The position numbers and the translations under genes were made by a program. Shown one piece after another: positions 32,852 through 64,000 of a stretch of 64,000 nt of DNA (position 1 is its first letter; each line of letters begins with the position of its first letter). Origin of the DNA: Amorphochlora amoebiformis (lineage: Eukaryota > Cercozoa > Chlorarachniophyceae). Location of the stretch: positions 682,001 through 746,000 of the forward strand of contig BAAHQB010000037.1 of NCBI GenBank assembly GCA_054601695.1. Reading direction: 5' to 3'. The notes below the pieces were generated by a model. It worked only from the letters and a program-made list of their open reading frames with translations. It had not been told where the DNA came from and searched no databases.

Positions 32852-34055
32852 ACACAGATTGATGCGAGGGCGGGAAAAAGGAAGCTTGTCCAATGAGTTC
32901 AATTACTCTTCATCGAAGCGGATATGGCCGTCCTCTGCCAGCGATACAGGGCTCTCCTCGTCTACAGTTTTGTCTTGAAGAGGCTCGTTCCTGTTAAGCA
33001 CGGCTTGGTGCATCTCTTGCACGGTGAGGACGTACGAGTCGTGGTTCATGCGGTCGTTGATGTATTGGTCGGTCAGCCCTACCAAGGACAACCTAGACGT
33101 AGTTCATATTACAAAGGTGTTGTATAACCACAATCATATTTTGAATACCATAGGGTGTCATTGGAGTCTCTATTTAGCAGGGTGGACAATTCGTATGCCA
33201 GTAACGAAGTTGGGGAAGCGTACGACGTTCCACGGTAGTAGTCGGATATCGCCAGCTGCCGATCTACCTTGCGACGCTTCGGCGACTGATCCTAATCGCA
33301 GAAACATCTTATGTCAATGCAGAGCAAATTATCCCAAGGAGGAGATTGGACCTCCATACAGCAGATAACAGAGCTAGAGGTCGGAAAATGGGATAAAAGA
33401 ATACCTTGAATTCGCCTTCCGACTCACTTGAATCCTCGCTTCCAGAGGAGACGTCGCTTGGATATCCCTCATCCACGTGCGTTGAGTCATCATCCAGAAC
33501 GCGTATCTAGCATTGAGAAGACGTTATTGTTGCAGTTACCATTATTGTTGAGGTGGCTACCTGAAGATTTGTTTCGCGGACGTTATTTAGATTATACGGG
33601 CGATGGCTATCTAGGACATAAACAGAGACGTTTTCATTCAATTGAAGAAAGTCTTGGAGGTCGACAGTTCCTCCACAGTTGATCATGACGACGCTGCGCA
33701 CCTGCAATTCACATACAGGTTGAACCAATGTCTTGATATGTGAAATGCGCAATTACGTCTTCATTTCCCTGAAGATGGCTGTCATTTGCCGCTTTGAGGT
33801 CACTGTACCCAGACACTGGAAATGCTTGCCATTGGATGGCGTCCATCTGTAGCAGATGCTGCGAGAACACGAAATTAGCGAATGAAAACCAGTATTCGAA
33901 AGGGCTCCATTCTGGACAACCGTGAGAATCTTGAAGGCGCAGAGAGAGTCGACCTCTTGAGAAACAAAAATCACAACGCTCTTATTCCTTTGCTCCTCTG
34001 CATCCTTCTTGATGACCGCGTAGGCCTCATCAAGCTTCTTTCGCTCGACCAGCAT
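30872..34055 (-). CDS. CDC45: CDC45, replicative CMG helicase subunit
   Basis: Eleven exons: 34055-33921, 33858-33757, 33701-33561, 33506-33405, 33291-33149, 33092-32907, 32494-32230, 32178-32018, 31695-31485, 31408-31293 and 31019-30872 (TAG 30872-30874). They give 569 residues, close to human CDC45 (566). CDC45 joins MCM2-7 and GINS to form the DNA-unwinding engine at replication forks. Visible landmarks are [18 protein letters not shown] (start of the DHH-like fold), [37 protein letters not shown], an acidic loop ([14 protein letters not shown]), LWWGIVGLTDQ-like sequence split by an intron ([13 protein letters not shown]), [35 protein letters not shown] and the terminal [14 protein letters not shown]. 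An in-frame ATG at 34130 would extend the N-terminus. It is divergent with GDT1, and several introns are only 51-62 bases. Confidence 0.95.
32641..32768. repeat. 63-bp tandem duplication in CDC45 intron 6
   Basis: Two adjacent imperfect copies, about 32641-32703 and 32704-32766, share GACATGTGA, ATCTGGCG and TAATTCTATCTAGCG. This is a minisatellite, not coding. Confidence 0.8.
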
Positions 34056-34207
34056 GGCAGGGGGGCGGTGTGGGCGGGAGGCGGTTTGCCTGCCCAACGA
34101 CGACTGGGCAGTTTTAGGCAATTCTCCCACTCAATCAACAAAACCTCTAATAGTAAAATAGTTATTTTAACTTGTCGGCGTCATTTCAAACAGGTTGAAA
34201 GGACAAG
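34056..34207. promoter_or_regulatory. Shared promoter interval, CDC45 (-) / GDT1 (+)
   Basis: The predicted start codons are 152 bases apart. The CDC45 side is GC-rich (GGGGGGCGGTGTGGGCGGGA, GC-box-like), and the GDT1 side is AT-rich (ATAGTAAAATAGTTATTTTA). The CDC45 frame stays open across part of the interval. Confidence 0.5.
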
Positions 34208-34652
34208 ATGGCGTCGGTGACCTCCACCCTCAACGTCGAGGACCTGCTGGAGGCCGCCAGCATGATTCTCATTTCTGAGCTGGGAGATAAGACTTTTTTC
34301 GTAGCATGTATCATGGTAATGACTAATGTTCCGATCGATCTCGCTTAAGATGATGATTGAGTATGTCCCAGTCGACACGGGCTTCGCCGCTGTATGTCGG
34401 CTTATCGGCGTATACGGCGCTTATTGTGATGACCATCGTCTCAACTCTCATTGGAATATCGGCTGCACAAGCATTGCCTCATGTGATTCGTGGGCAGGGG
34501 TGCAGGGATGTGCGATGGCGGGTTGTCATTTCTGATGTTTTGTTTGTTTCCCTTAGGATGTCGTGAAGTGGACAGCCATCAGCCTTTTTGTTCTGTGTGG
34601 CATTAAATACTTTTGGTATAAAACATGAACTTATATAAATGCATACATGTAT

Positions 34653-34702
<50 letters not shown>

Positions 34703-34744
34703 AATGTATAAATGTGTATATTCAATATGACATATTCAATTACA

Positions 34745-34788
<44 letters not shown>

Positions 34789-34815
34789 AATAATCTATAA
34801 ATAATAATATTACAT

Positions 34816-34846
<31 letters not shown>

Positions 34847-35243
34847 GTAAATGTATACATATAAAATTATACTTACATATATATATATATGTATACACAT
34901 ATATATATATATATAATATATATATATATATACTAATATTTTAAAGGAATAAACCCATTTTTTGCTCTCAGGGATGCGTACTATATGAAGAAATCCATCG
35001 AAGAAGAAGTAGGGGGTACCAGATTCACCAATCCGCGCAAAATTTCGAAATGTTAACCCATTTTTCCAAAATCATACCGTAACCCTGAATGCAAGTGAAA
35101 ACCTAACATTCAGAGGAAATTGACAACGACAACAGAGAGTCCTCAGACCCTATTGTGGGTAAGAAGGTGGAGATTTTGCAATACTTATACATATACCGTT
35201 TATATTACTAAATATCGTTGACACGTGTATATTGGTTAGGCTA

Positions 35244-35289
<46 letters not shown>

Positions 35290-35367
35290 TTATGTCAATA
35301 TACATATGTATGTATGTATGTACTTATGCATATATTACGTACAAAATATACGGTACTTATGCATATA

Positions 35368-35427
<60 letters not shown>

Positions 35428-35439
35428 AAATGCACATAG

Positions 35440-35475
<36 letters not shown>

Positions 35476-35700
35476 TTGTATGTATTTATAATACCTCTAA
35501 CATACACTCCATTGAAAACACCTCACATTTCTAAATCGAATCAGAACATATATGACGACCCGCAGTATTGCAATAACCAACATATAACCTCGTCTATCGA
35601 ACATGATGACAAGTCAATCGATCACAACTCCACCAGCCCGATACCAAAGCCCAACCCAAGGACAATGGTATGTGCATTAATATGTAAAATTATATATGTG

Positions 35701-35762
<62 letters not shown>

Positions 35763-35890
35763 ATATATTTACATACATAAATATATATGAGTTAATATAT
35801 ATATTTATATATAAATACCATATATTCAGAATTTTTTTTTTAACATATCATACACATATATATATATATATAAATGTATATATACATATA

Positions 35891-35938
<48 letters not shown>

Positions 35939-36047
35939 CATAACACTATATAACTATAATGAAAGGACTTATACACGGAAGTGAATAGCAGCAATGCTGA
36001 GGTGAGATATGGTTTTGGGAAACTTAGTGCTAGATCGATATATATAT

Positions 36048-36090
<43 letters not shown>

Positions 36091-36179
36091 TTTATGCAAA
36101 TGTATCGCATGATGTTGTTTGTATCGTTGTAAATATGTATTTTTACTTTTTTCAGGAAAGAAAATGCACGATAGGATCG

Positions 36180-36216
<37 letters not shown>

Positions 36217-36245
36217 CTATAGATGTATATGTATAAGTATTTATA

Positions 36246-36289
<44 letters not shown>

Positions 36290-36388
36290 TATCCATATAT
36301 ATAAATATTTTTTATGTGTACGTACCTATAATATATTAACATATATATACATATATTATGCAAGTGTAACATATGTATAATATATAAT

Positions 36389-36426
<38 letters not shown>

Positions 36427-36711
36427 ATGTATAATCATATACATAATTACCATATAACTATTATGGAAGGGCTTCTATGCGGACGAGGGTAGCATTATAC
36501 ATACATGCCCTAACCCTAGCCCTAACCTCCTCTAACCCAACTAATCCTAACCAATAACCCTAATCCAACCCTAACGATAACCCTAACTCCAATCCTAACC
36601 CTAACCCTAACCCTAACCCTCACCCTAACCCTGCTCTAACCCTAACCCTAACCTCACCCTAACACTAACCCTAACCACCCTAACCCTAACCCTAACCCTA
36701 TACATACATGT

Positions 36712-36780
<69 letters not shown>

Positions 36781-36804
36781 ACATGTATGTATGTATGTAT
36801 ATAC

Positions 36805-36847
<43 letters not shown>

Positions 36848-36848
36848 T

Positions 36849-36886
<38 letters not shown>

Positions 36887-36892
36887 ATACAC

Positions 36893-36935
<43 letters not shown>

Positions 36936-36958
36936 CAACATACATATATATGTATATG

Positions 36959-36989
<31 letters not shown>

Positions 36990-37093
36990 ATATACAATAT
37001 ATGCATATGTATATATATATATATATATATGTAAATAATATATATACATATGTATATATATACATATGTATGTATATGTATGTATATATATTC

Positions 37094-37162
<69 letters not shown>

Positions 37163-37309
37163 TATAATATACAAATACATTGTAGCATAAATATATATAT
37201 ATTATACCTAGGATGCTGGTGTTACCTTTGAGCCCGATGCAGCAGATAGCCAAAAGCCTTCGATCGTACAGAAAATCTTCTATTTCGGGGTGAATATCAT
37301 ATTCTTGAT

Positions 37310-37341
<32 letters not shown>

Positions 37342-37342
37342 A

Positions 37343-37376
<34 letters not shown>

Positions 37377-37620
37377 ACATACATATATGAAAATATCTTT
37401 TCGTATATGAACACACACACACACATACATATATTACATATATACACATACATATCAAAGAAATGCATACACCATTAGGAAAAGGAGAGAAGAATCTGCT
37501 GGATTACGTTTTTGATGACCCTCGCCAGCGAATGGGGAGATCGATCACAGGCATGTCAACTTAAATCTATATACGTATATGAATATGCTCACATGACTAT
37601 GGTATAGATATTTTAAAGAA

Positions 37621-37657
<37 letters not shown>

Positions 37658-37662
37658 TATAT

Positions 37663-37697
<35 letters not shown>

Positions 37698-37705
37698 GCT
37701 CACAC

Positions 37706-37737
<32 letters not shown>

Positions 37738-37792
37738 TATATATATATTTATATATGTAAAAAAATGTAAACACACACACAGACACACACAT

Positions 37793-37837
<45 letters not shown>

Positions 37838-37933
37838 ACTTGCGTATATCCTTTTATTGCGTATATCCTTTACATATAATATATATTATGTGTGTGTAAG
37901 CACATGTGTAATATATATATCTATATATATACA

Positions 37934-37966
<33 letters not shown>

Positions 37967-38210
37967 TACATATGCGGCAGTGTATTTCATATATATATAT
38001 ATATATGTATATCGTTAATAGGATAACAGTAACAATAAACCATAACACTGTAACATGTACGCAATATTATATATATTAGATGTATATACCTATATATATA
38101 TATGTATATATATATCATATATATATATATATATACATACATATACATATATATATATATATATATGTATTTATATATAATAGTGTATGCACCCAAGAAC
38201 ATTTGCATTC

Positions 38211-38272
<62 letters not shown>

Positions 38273-38347
38273 TTATATCTCTGTATATATATTATACTAT
38301 GTATAGTATATATATGTATATATGGTATTTTTATGTATATATTATCT

Positions 38348-38393
<46 letters not shown>

Positions 38394-38681
38394 GTGTATG
38401 TATGAATATATGTATATATACAACATGCTTATGTATACATGTAATACACATACATGCTCCCATACTACACTCCCAATGACCAACCCTACATACATATTCA
38501 CACCTACATACATACATACATATATATATATATTTATATATGTATATGTATATGTATATATATATATATATGAGTATATAGACGTATTTATTACATAACA
38601 GATTGCCACAATATCCCTAGCAGCAACCAAAGGCTTCCTAAGCGTTGTTGTGGTACCCTCAAACCGTTCATACATATATAC

Positions 38682-38736
<55 letters not shown>

Positions 38737-38765
38737 AATGCTCATACATATGTAGATATGAGTAA

Positions 38766-38796
<31 letters not shown>

Positions 38797-38913
38797 TCAC
38801 GTATATACATATATTGTATATTCATATATATATATATATATATATGTATATATCACGTATATACATATATTGTATATTCATATATATATATATATATATT
38901 TACACATATGAGT

Positions 38914-38951
<38 letters not shown>

Positions 38952-39070
38952 AAAAAATATATCCAGACTCGTTTCAAACGCGAGTATTTGATATCCTTAC
39001 CCCTAACCCTAACCCTAACTCTAACCCTAACCCTTGCTTGTAAGAGAAAGTGTTACCCTAACTCATTATA

Positions 39071-39101
<31 letters not shown>

Positions 39102-39661
39102 GTGTATGTGTGTGTATATATATATGAATAAGGTTAGTGTTAGGTTCTCTTTGGGGTCGTAGGGCTAGAGTTCAGATTTAGGCTAGAGCTTGATGTTGTT
39201 AGGGTTAGAGTTTCGTGCTTGGGCTAGGTTTAGGCCTCGAGAGGAGTGAGAATACGGATTAATGTTTATGTGAGTTAAGATTTCGGGAGATTTTTTTCTT
39301 TTTTTCATATTTCGGGAGATACATTTTTTTTTTAATATTTCGGGAGATTTTTTTTTTTTTCATTTGGTATCATATTGACGGACTAGGGATTGTATTGCCA
39401 GGGTTAGCGAGAGTTTTGTTAGGGTTAGGGTTAGGGTTAGGGTTAGGGTGAGGGTTTTAAACCTTTTGAGTTGGTGTTGAGGTTTGCGTTCCTGTAGCTG
39501 GGTGTGACGTCATGTGTGTATGTTACACGTATATGTGTATATATCTAACATATATGTATACATATATATGTGTATATATATATATGTATCCTGTATATAT
39601 AAATATATGTTGTATGTATATTCGTCTACATTTTGCATATTATACCTTAATAAGTATATAA

Positions 39662-39746
<85 letters not shown>

Positions 39747-40334
39747 AATGTACACATATGTATGTACATAAATGTTTATATGTATACCTATGAATATAAA
39801 ATTGATAAATTCACCCTAACCCTAACCCTAATCCTAACCCTAACCCTAACCCAAGCCCTAACCAGAACCCCAACCCCACCCTAACCGTAACCCGAACCTA
39901 ACCCTAACCCTAACCCTATATCCTAACCCTCAGCTCTAACCTTAACCCTAACCCTGACCCTAACCCTAGCACTAACCCTACTCACTTGATTCTAACCCTA
40001 ACCCTAACCCTAACCCTAACCCTAACCCTAACCCTACCCCTAAACCCTAACCAAAACCAACCCTCTAACCTTAACAATAGCCCTGACTATCCTTCTTACT
40101 CTTGGTCGAACGATCGAAAAGAAATTTTCGGGCCAAATGGACCCCAATCTAAACTAAATCCAACGCTAACCACACAAAACAACCCAACCCTTAGCCCTTT
40201 CTATAGTTTTGTAACCTCCTTGTAACGGGTTACTTGAAATGATTAAGGGAGTGTGTATCTGTAATTTATGTGCGAGTATAGATCTATAGATATGTATATA
40301 TGTACGGATTTCATAAGTTCGTATATATATACAC

Positions 40335-40370
<36 letters not shown>

Positions 40371-40389
40371 CAATGCATACACACACACT

Positions 40390-40430
<41 letters not shown>

Positions 40431-40845
40431 TATATATGTATATATGTTAATTAACAATAGGGGGCGCTGATTGGCCACTTTGTGACAACCATAATCGCTG
40501 TGACGGGGGGTGGGATCTTTGCTAAGTTTATATCTGAGAGGGCAATATTGGTGAAGGATATAAATATAAACGCACTCACATATATATATATATATATATT
40601 GTATGTATGCATCTACATATATATTGTATATATATATATATATACATATATGTATCTGTATATATATATATTTATATATATATATATATATAATATACAT
40701 ACATATACATATATATATAGTAAGTATATGTATATGTATGTATATGTAGTATTTATATACACATATACACACACGTGAATACATATACATGTGTGTATAT
40801 GCATATACATATATATGTGTATATATATGTGTATATAATGTATAC

Positions 40846-40895
<50 letters not shown>

Positions 40896-41048
40896 TGCAT
40901 ACTGAATATAATCACTCGTACATAATTAGGTATATTGGACTCATATATGTACACATATAGACAAATATATATATATATATATATATTCATATATTTAATA
41001 TATATATATATATATATATTTTTACATACATACGTATATATACATATA

Positions 41049-41087
<39 letters not shown>

Positions 41088-41093
41088 ATATAT

Positions 41094-41166
<73 letters not shown>

Positions 41167-41420
41167 GGTGTATATATATGGGTATATATATATATATATA
41201 TATAAATGTAAGTATATACAAATGTAAGTATGTAGGTTTGTACATGTTTATATGTACATAAAGTGAATATTTTATTCGTACGTAAGAGTATATATATATG
41301 TATGTATTATATATTTATATGTCATAGTGCATATGCATACTATATCAGGAGTATGAATAATATTATAATATACTATAATTCAATTTTATACTATAGTAAA
41401 TTATACACTATTATATAGAG

Positions 41421-41453
<33 letters not shown>

Positions 41454-41458
41454 TATTT

Positions 41459-41495
<37 letters not shown>

Positions 41496-41544
41496 TATAC
41501 AAACAACATTTAGTGTATGCATACCAAACATCAATTGACGTTCG

Positions 41545-41581
<37 letters not shown>

Positions 41582-41684
41582 CTTTCGCTAGCGGCAGATT
41601 ATAACGATTACACGTATTACTTAGGTCATCGGAGGGTTGCTTTTTATCGGATTCGCCATCTTCGACGCTGTATTTGCGGACTAG
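34208..41684 (+). CDS. GDT1/TMEM165 (UPF0016) cation/proton transporter
   Basis: Exons: 34208-34315, 34372-34482, 34557-34615, 34972-35008 (or 35015), 35114-35158, 35545-35667, 37212-37289, 37479-37550, 38602-38652, 40461-40550 and 41625-41684 (TAG 41682-41684). They give about 277 residues, near yeast Gdt1 (280). This family moves Ca2+/Mn2+ against protons in the Golgi or plastid envelope. Both signature ExGD motifs are present: [17 protein letters not shown] and [20 protein letters not shown]. They are followed by [27 protein letters not shown] and [16 protein letters not shown]. Six or seven hydrophobic helices are split into two halves by a polar loop ([17 protein letters not shown]). The exon 4/5 joint has two frame-compatible solutions. 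Intron 8 appears to be GC-AG (TCACAG then GCATGT). Introns carry telomeric arrays. Confidence 0.93.
36506..36702. repeat. Interstitial CCCTAA array in GDT1 intron
   Basis: About 200 bases of CCCTAACCCTAA with variants (CCTCTAACCC, AACCAATAACCC, CCAACCCTAACG, CTCACCC). Sense orientation is C-rich. It is flanked by conserved GDT1 exons at 35545-35667 and 37212-37289, so it is not a chromosome end. Confidence 0.9.
38789..38899. repeat. Tandem duplication in GDT1 intron
   Basis: Two copies of a roughly 58-base unit containing TATCACGTATATACATATAT and TGTATATTCATATATATA lie side by side, showing recent slippage or unequal exchange. Confidence 0.75.
38998..39035. repeat. Short CCCTAA array in GDT1 intron 9
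   Basis: Five to six units of CCCTAA, one varied to CTCTAA, in sense orientation, followed by AAAGTGTTACCCTAACTC. Confidence 0.85.
39130..39460. repeat. TTAGGG-type repeats plus a TTTCGGGAGAT poly-T repeat
   Basis: Drifted TTAGGG units run from 39130 to 39245. Three copies of TTTCGGGAGAT, separated by poly-T, lie between 39281 and 39350. A clean run of four to five TTAGGG units follows at 39417-39450. Orientation is opposite to the arrays on either side in the same intron (38653-40460), so the intron holds an inverted telomeric arrangement. Confidence 0.8.
39812..40075. repeat. Interstitial CCCTAA array in GDT1 intron 9
   Basis: About 260 bases of CCCTAA with single-base variants (CCAAGCCC, CCGTAACCCGAA, CCCTGACC), in sense orientation, ending about 390 bases before the exon at 40461. 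Confidence 0.9.
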
Positions 41685-42185
41685 CAAAAGTTGAAGCTAG
41701 TACCGGATACTACCGGCACGATTCCGTGCGAATGAATGCCAATAGTGGCTGCATGAAGAGCCAAGCTTAAGCTGAATGTATGATATCATAGTACCGATCT
41801 AGCGTTGCACCATTATCCTAAACAAATACTAGAAATAGTTACTCTGATATAGTAAGCGGCTGACTGACCACATCTAGTACGGTCCGATATTATCTAGAAT
41901 ATCTAGAATATATATAGCTACATTGCATCGGTGCAGAATATACTAGATATACATTGCATCGGTGCTAATACTAGTACTACAGTGCTAGTAATTATAGTAA
42001 TACTGTACTACCACATGTATAACTTAGAACTAAGTTTAATTATTAATTAACTAGATTACGGCTCGTTTAACGTGACTGCGCGTCTATCATAATCTCGATC
42101 AGTGACTTCATATGATCAGAATTCATAGATGATGATCGAAATTTGCTAGATTTGTGGCAGTGACTAGCTAGACTAGGGTGAGCAT
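41685..42185. other. CTAG-rich convergent intergenic island 3
   Basis: This is the full gap between the stop codons of GDT1 (+) and the short-chain dehydrogenase (-). It contains more than a dozen CTAG sites, no (TA)n array and a 15-base direct repeat ACATTGCATCGGTGC at 41921 and about 41952. No coding frame is convincing. Confidence 0.65.
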
Positions 42186-51222
<9,037 letters not shown>

Positions 51223-51314
51223 GAGAGTGTCACGCGGTATGTCACGTTCTTTATTTATTCGGTATCTAAGAACTCGGGTGGAGAGCTTGTAGAGATTCTC
51301 TGGGTGACTCTCGA
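51223..51314. promoter_or_regulatory. Shared promoter interval, SDR (-) / bZIP-like (+)
   Basis: Start codons of the two divergent genes are 92 bases apart. The interval contains TTTATTTATTCGG on the + strand, but no site can be assigned with confidence. Confidence 0.5.
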
Positions 51315-54042
<2,728 letters not shown>

Positions 54043-54863
54043 ACAATTCTTGCTAGTCCCGGCATTATCTAGATTATCGGCGTCGAAGGGGCGAACGTAT
54101 ACGTATCCGCGTTACAAGTGCAGCCGGCCCTGCTACTGAGCCTGCATTATTCGTACGATTTAAATTGCAGTGATCAAAGGGCGGTGCGTACTCTAGAAAT
54201 GATCCAGACGGACGCATGCATATCGACTGAATCGACTGAATCGCATGGCCATGGCCATACACATATGCTGGATATGGCCACACGATAAATTCTCAATTTA
54301 GTCTAGTTAGTGTCCGTCTACTAGATCTAGCCTACATGTATCATCTAGATCATATCAATCGTTGGCACCAACGTACGCAGCGTCATGTACCAATTGCATA
54401 TGCAACATGCGTATGCGGTATTTATACGTACGTACATGTACGCCGACATACGTAATCCTTACGTATACTTAAAAAATACGCACACAACACACGTACTTGT
54501 GTATACGCACGTATTCGTACGTACGTATATGTACCAATGTACCATAGTATATATCATAGTATATGTTATATTCATACTAACATATTCATAGTACGTACGC
54601 ATGCATTACATACTTATTGTTACTTACATGTGCCCGCCGAACTTGCGAACGATACGATCGGTACTAGTTTACGGACGATAGCATATGCACGTGCGTACGT
54701 ATTCTAACTTATATAATTGTAAGCACCAGCAGCAATATACATTAGTAAGCGTAGCGTAGTAATCAGCGATAGCTTATTGTGTAATAAGGTAGAGCTGATA
54801 CAACGCGGAGCGATAATTATCGAAACGACACGTACTGCGAAGCAGGCAGTGGAGTGCCGATAA

Positions 54864-54880
<17 letters not shown>
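54043..54880. other. CTAG- and TACGTA-rich convergent intergenic island 4
   Basis: This follows the bZIP-like stop. It contains CTAG sites (TTATCTAGATTATCG; ACTAGATCTAGCC; CATCTAGATCATA) and, from 54420 to 54700, a high density of CGTACGTA-type palindromes (ACGTACGTACATGTACG; TCGTACGTACGTATATG). No frame is convincing. It ends in (CA)n at 54863. Confidence 0.65.
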
Positions 54881-54895
<15 letters not shown>

Positions 54896-54905
54896 CATAG
54901 TATAT

Positions 54906-54954
<49 letters not shown>

Positions 54955-54955
54955 C

Positions 54956-54997
<42 letters not shown>

Positions 54998-55066
54998 TTA
55001 TTTATATATACATATATATCTAGTATATATATATATATATATGTATACACACACACACACATATCT

Positions 55067-55117
<51 letters not shown>

Positions 55118-55129
55118 TATACTGGTTAG

Positions 55130-55420
55130 ATACAAACATCCCAGGTATCTATCATGCGTCACTAGCAGTGCAGAGTACTTAAGTACGTACTTCGAATCAA
55201 CATAAGCTTTCAAAGGTACGTGTTATCGGTTTGACGTAGTGCAGCACTAGAGCAGGTTGTAGTGCAGCCATGGCCATTTGGTTGTCAAAAAGTAAGTTCA
55301 ACTAAGGGGAACTATTCTGTTATCTAGAACATAATGCTCGACTCCCTGGGGGAGTATAGCTCGGATATAGCTTATTTCCGCCTTTCCAGTCATCTGCAAG
55401 TATTTATATATATGTATATA
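55130..55420. other. Second unique block of the bZIP-like/TIM21 gap, with a possible short + strand first exon
   Basis: Non-repetitive DNA holding the word TACTTAAGTACGTAC (55176-55190), shared with 30135-30149. A start in good context, GCAGCCATGGCC (ATG 55270), opens MAIWLSK and meets a consensus donor A|GTAAGT at 55292. A ten-base candidate exon, 55390-55399, and a later exon from 55964 keep the phase and would give a 47-residue peptide ending at 56075. This could be chance. The gene call is weak. Confidence 0.25.
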
Positions 55421-55456
55421 TGTGAATAAAAAATATATGTTATACAATATAATATA

Positions 55457-55541
<85 letters not shown>

Positions 55542-55711
55542 AAATGTATGTATCATAATATATTTATATATGTATGTATATGTATTTTTTTGTATATGAT
55601 GTATTTCAGATACATTAGTGGAATGTAACATTAATACATATATACACATATAAATAAATATATATATATATATACTATATAATATATATATATATATATA
55701 ATATAATACAC

Positions 55712-55754
<43 letters not shown>

Positions 55755-55797
55755 CTTAAGGCATATGTATATGCTCAAATCGAACATAAATATACAC

Positions 55798-55853
<56 letters not shown>

Positions 55854-56106
55854 TATGTTTTTAAGTGTATGTAACATATATGTAAATATATATATATATA
55901 TATATAATTTACATATAAATGTATATGTAATATGTATATACACATATAGATATATATAGTTAGGCTGTCTATCTTGTCGATAACAACAGCGGTAGCTCCC
56001 GATCCCCCTCGTAGCACTCTCGTCTATGCTCCTTCTCTTCGACTATTGCCAGTGCGGTTTCCAGTTCGAAGCTGAGCGCCTCGTATCCCGTAAGCACGTT
56101 TCTAGC

Positions 56107-60819
<4,713 letters not shown>

Positions 60820-60967
60820 TCCGGTGTGTCCCGGGGATGTCCCGATGATGAGTGACATATAAGAGTGACATATGAAGCCGAATATTAAATTAAAAAAGCG
60901 CATCAAGTTATAACCAACGTGATAAGGCGTGACCTCACAACTCGCTGATGAATATCCCGGTCTATCC
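60820..60967. promoter_or_regulatory. Shared promoter interval, TIM21 (-) / MED12-like (+), with an 11-bp direct repeat
   Basis: Start codons are 148 bases apart. The word GAGTGACATAT occurs twice, at 60850-60860 and 60863-60873, with a 13-base period, and AATATTAAATTAAAAAAG follows. The direct repeat is a candidate factor-binding site. If TIM21 starts at 60858, part of the interval is coding. Confidence 0.5.
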
Positions 60968-63758
<2,791 letters not shown>

Positions 63759-63802
63759 GTAAAACTCAATTTTCTATCCTGATCCTCCCCGTCCCTGCTC
63801 CC

Positions 63803-64000
<198 letters not shown>

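Overview
The window is nuclear DNA of a eukaryote. Genes are split into many short exons (21 to 830 bases) by spliceosomal introns, and most of the DNA is dinucleotide microsatellite, chiefly (TA)n, with (CA)n, (GA)n and (AAT)n. Arrays of TTAGGG/CCCTAA, the telomere repeat of animals, many fungi and many stramenopiles, sit inside introns. No rRNA, tRNA, CRISPR array, transposase or reverse transcriptase was seen. Gene content (MMS22L-like, CDC45, MED12-like, TIM21, GDT1, an organellar PPR protein and a bZIP-like factor lacking the usual Asn) suggests a protist or alga, perhaps a stramenopile. The species is not identifiable by eye.

Exons were joined by hand, requiring splice signals and reading-frame phase to agree at every joint. 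About 19% of the window is coding. In order: the 3' end of a phytanoyl-CoA dioxygenase (+, 176-1716); a pentatricopeptide-repeat protein (-, 2034-10697); an MMS22L-like recombination protein (+, 10758-18763); a 518-residue protein of unknown function (+, 20680-30124); CDC45 (-, 30872-34055); a GDT1/TMEM165 cation transporter (+, 34208-41684); a short-chain dehydrogenase with an organelle presequence (-, 42186-51222); a bZIP-like leucine-zipper protein (+, 51315-54042); TIM21 (-, 56107-60819); and the 5' part of a MED12-like Mediator subunit (+, 60968 to the right edge).

The layout is regular. Genes form four head-to-head pairs whose predicted start codons lie only 60 to 152 bases apart (PPR/MMS22L, CDC45/GDT1, SDR/bZIP, TIM21/MED12), so each pair probably shares a promoter. 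All four convergent gaps carry an unusual non-microsatellite DNA rich in CTAG and TACGTA, with exact 15-16 base words shared between distant gaps. The one tandem gap (18764-20679) has no such island.

The genes do not form one pathway. CDC45 and MMS22L both serve replication or fork repair; TIM21, the PPR protein and the dehydrogenase carry or suggest organelle targeting. No dedicated new system was found. The most notable signals are the CTAG islands, the intronic telomeric arrays, 3' splice sites embedded in (TA)n, and the altered bZIP-type basic region.
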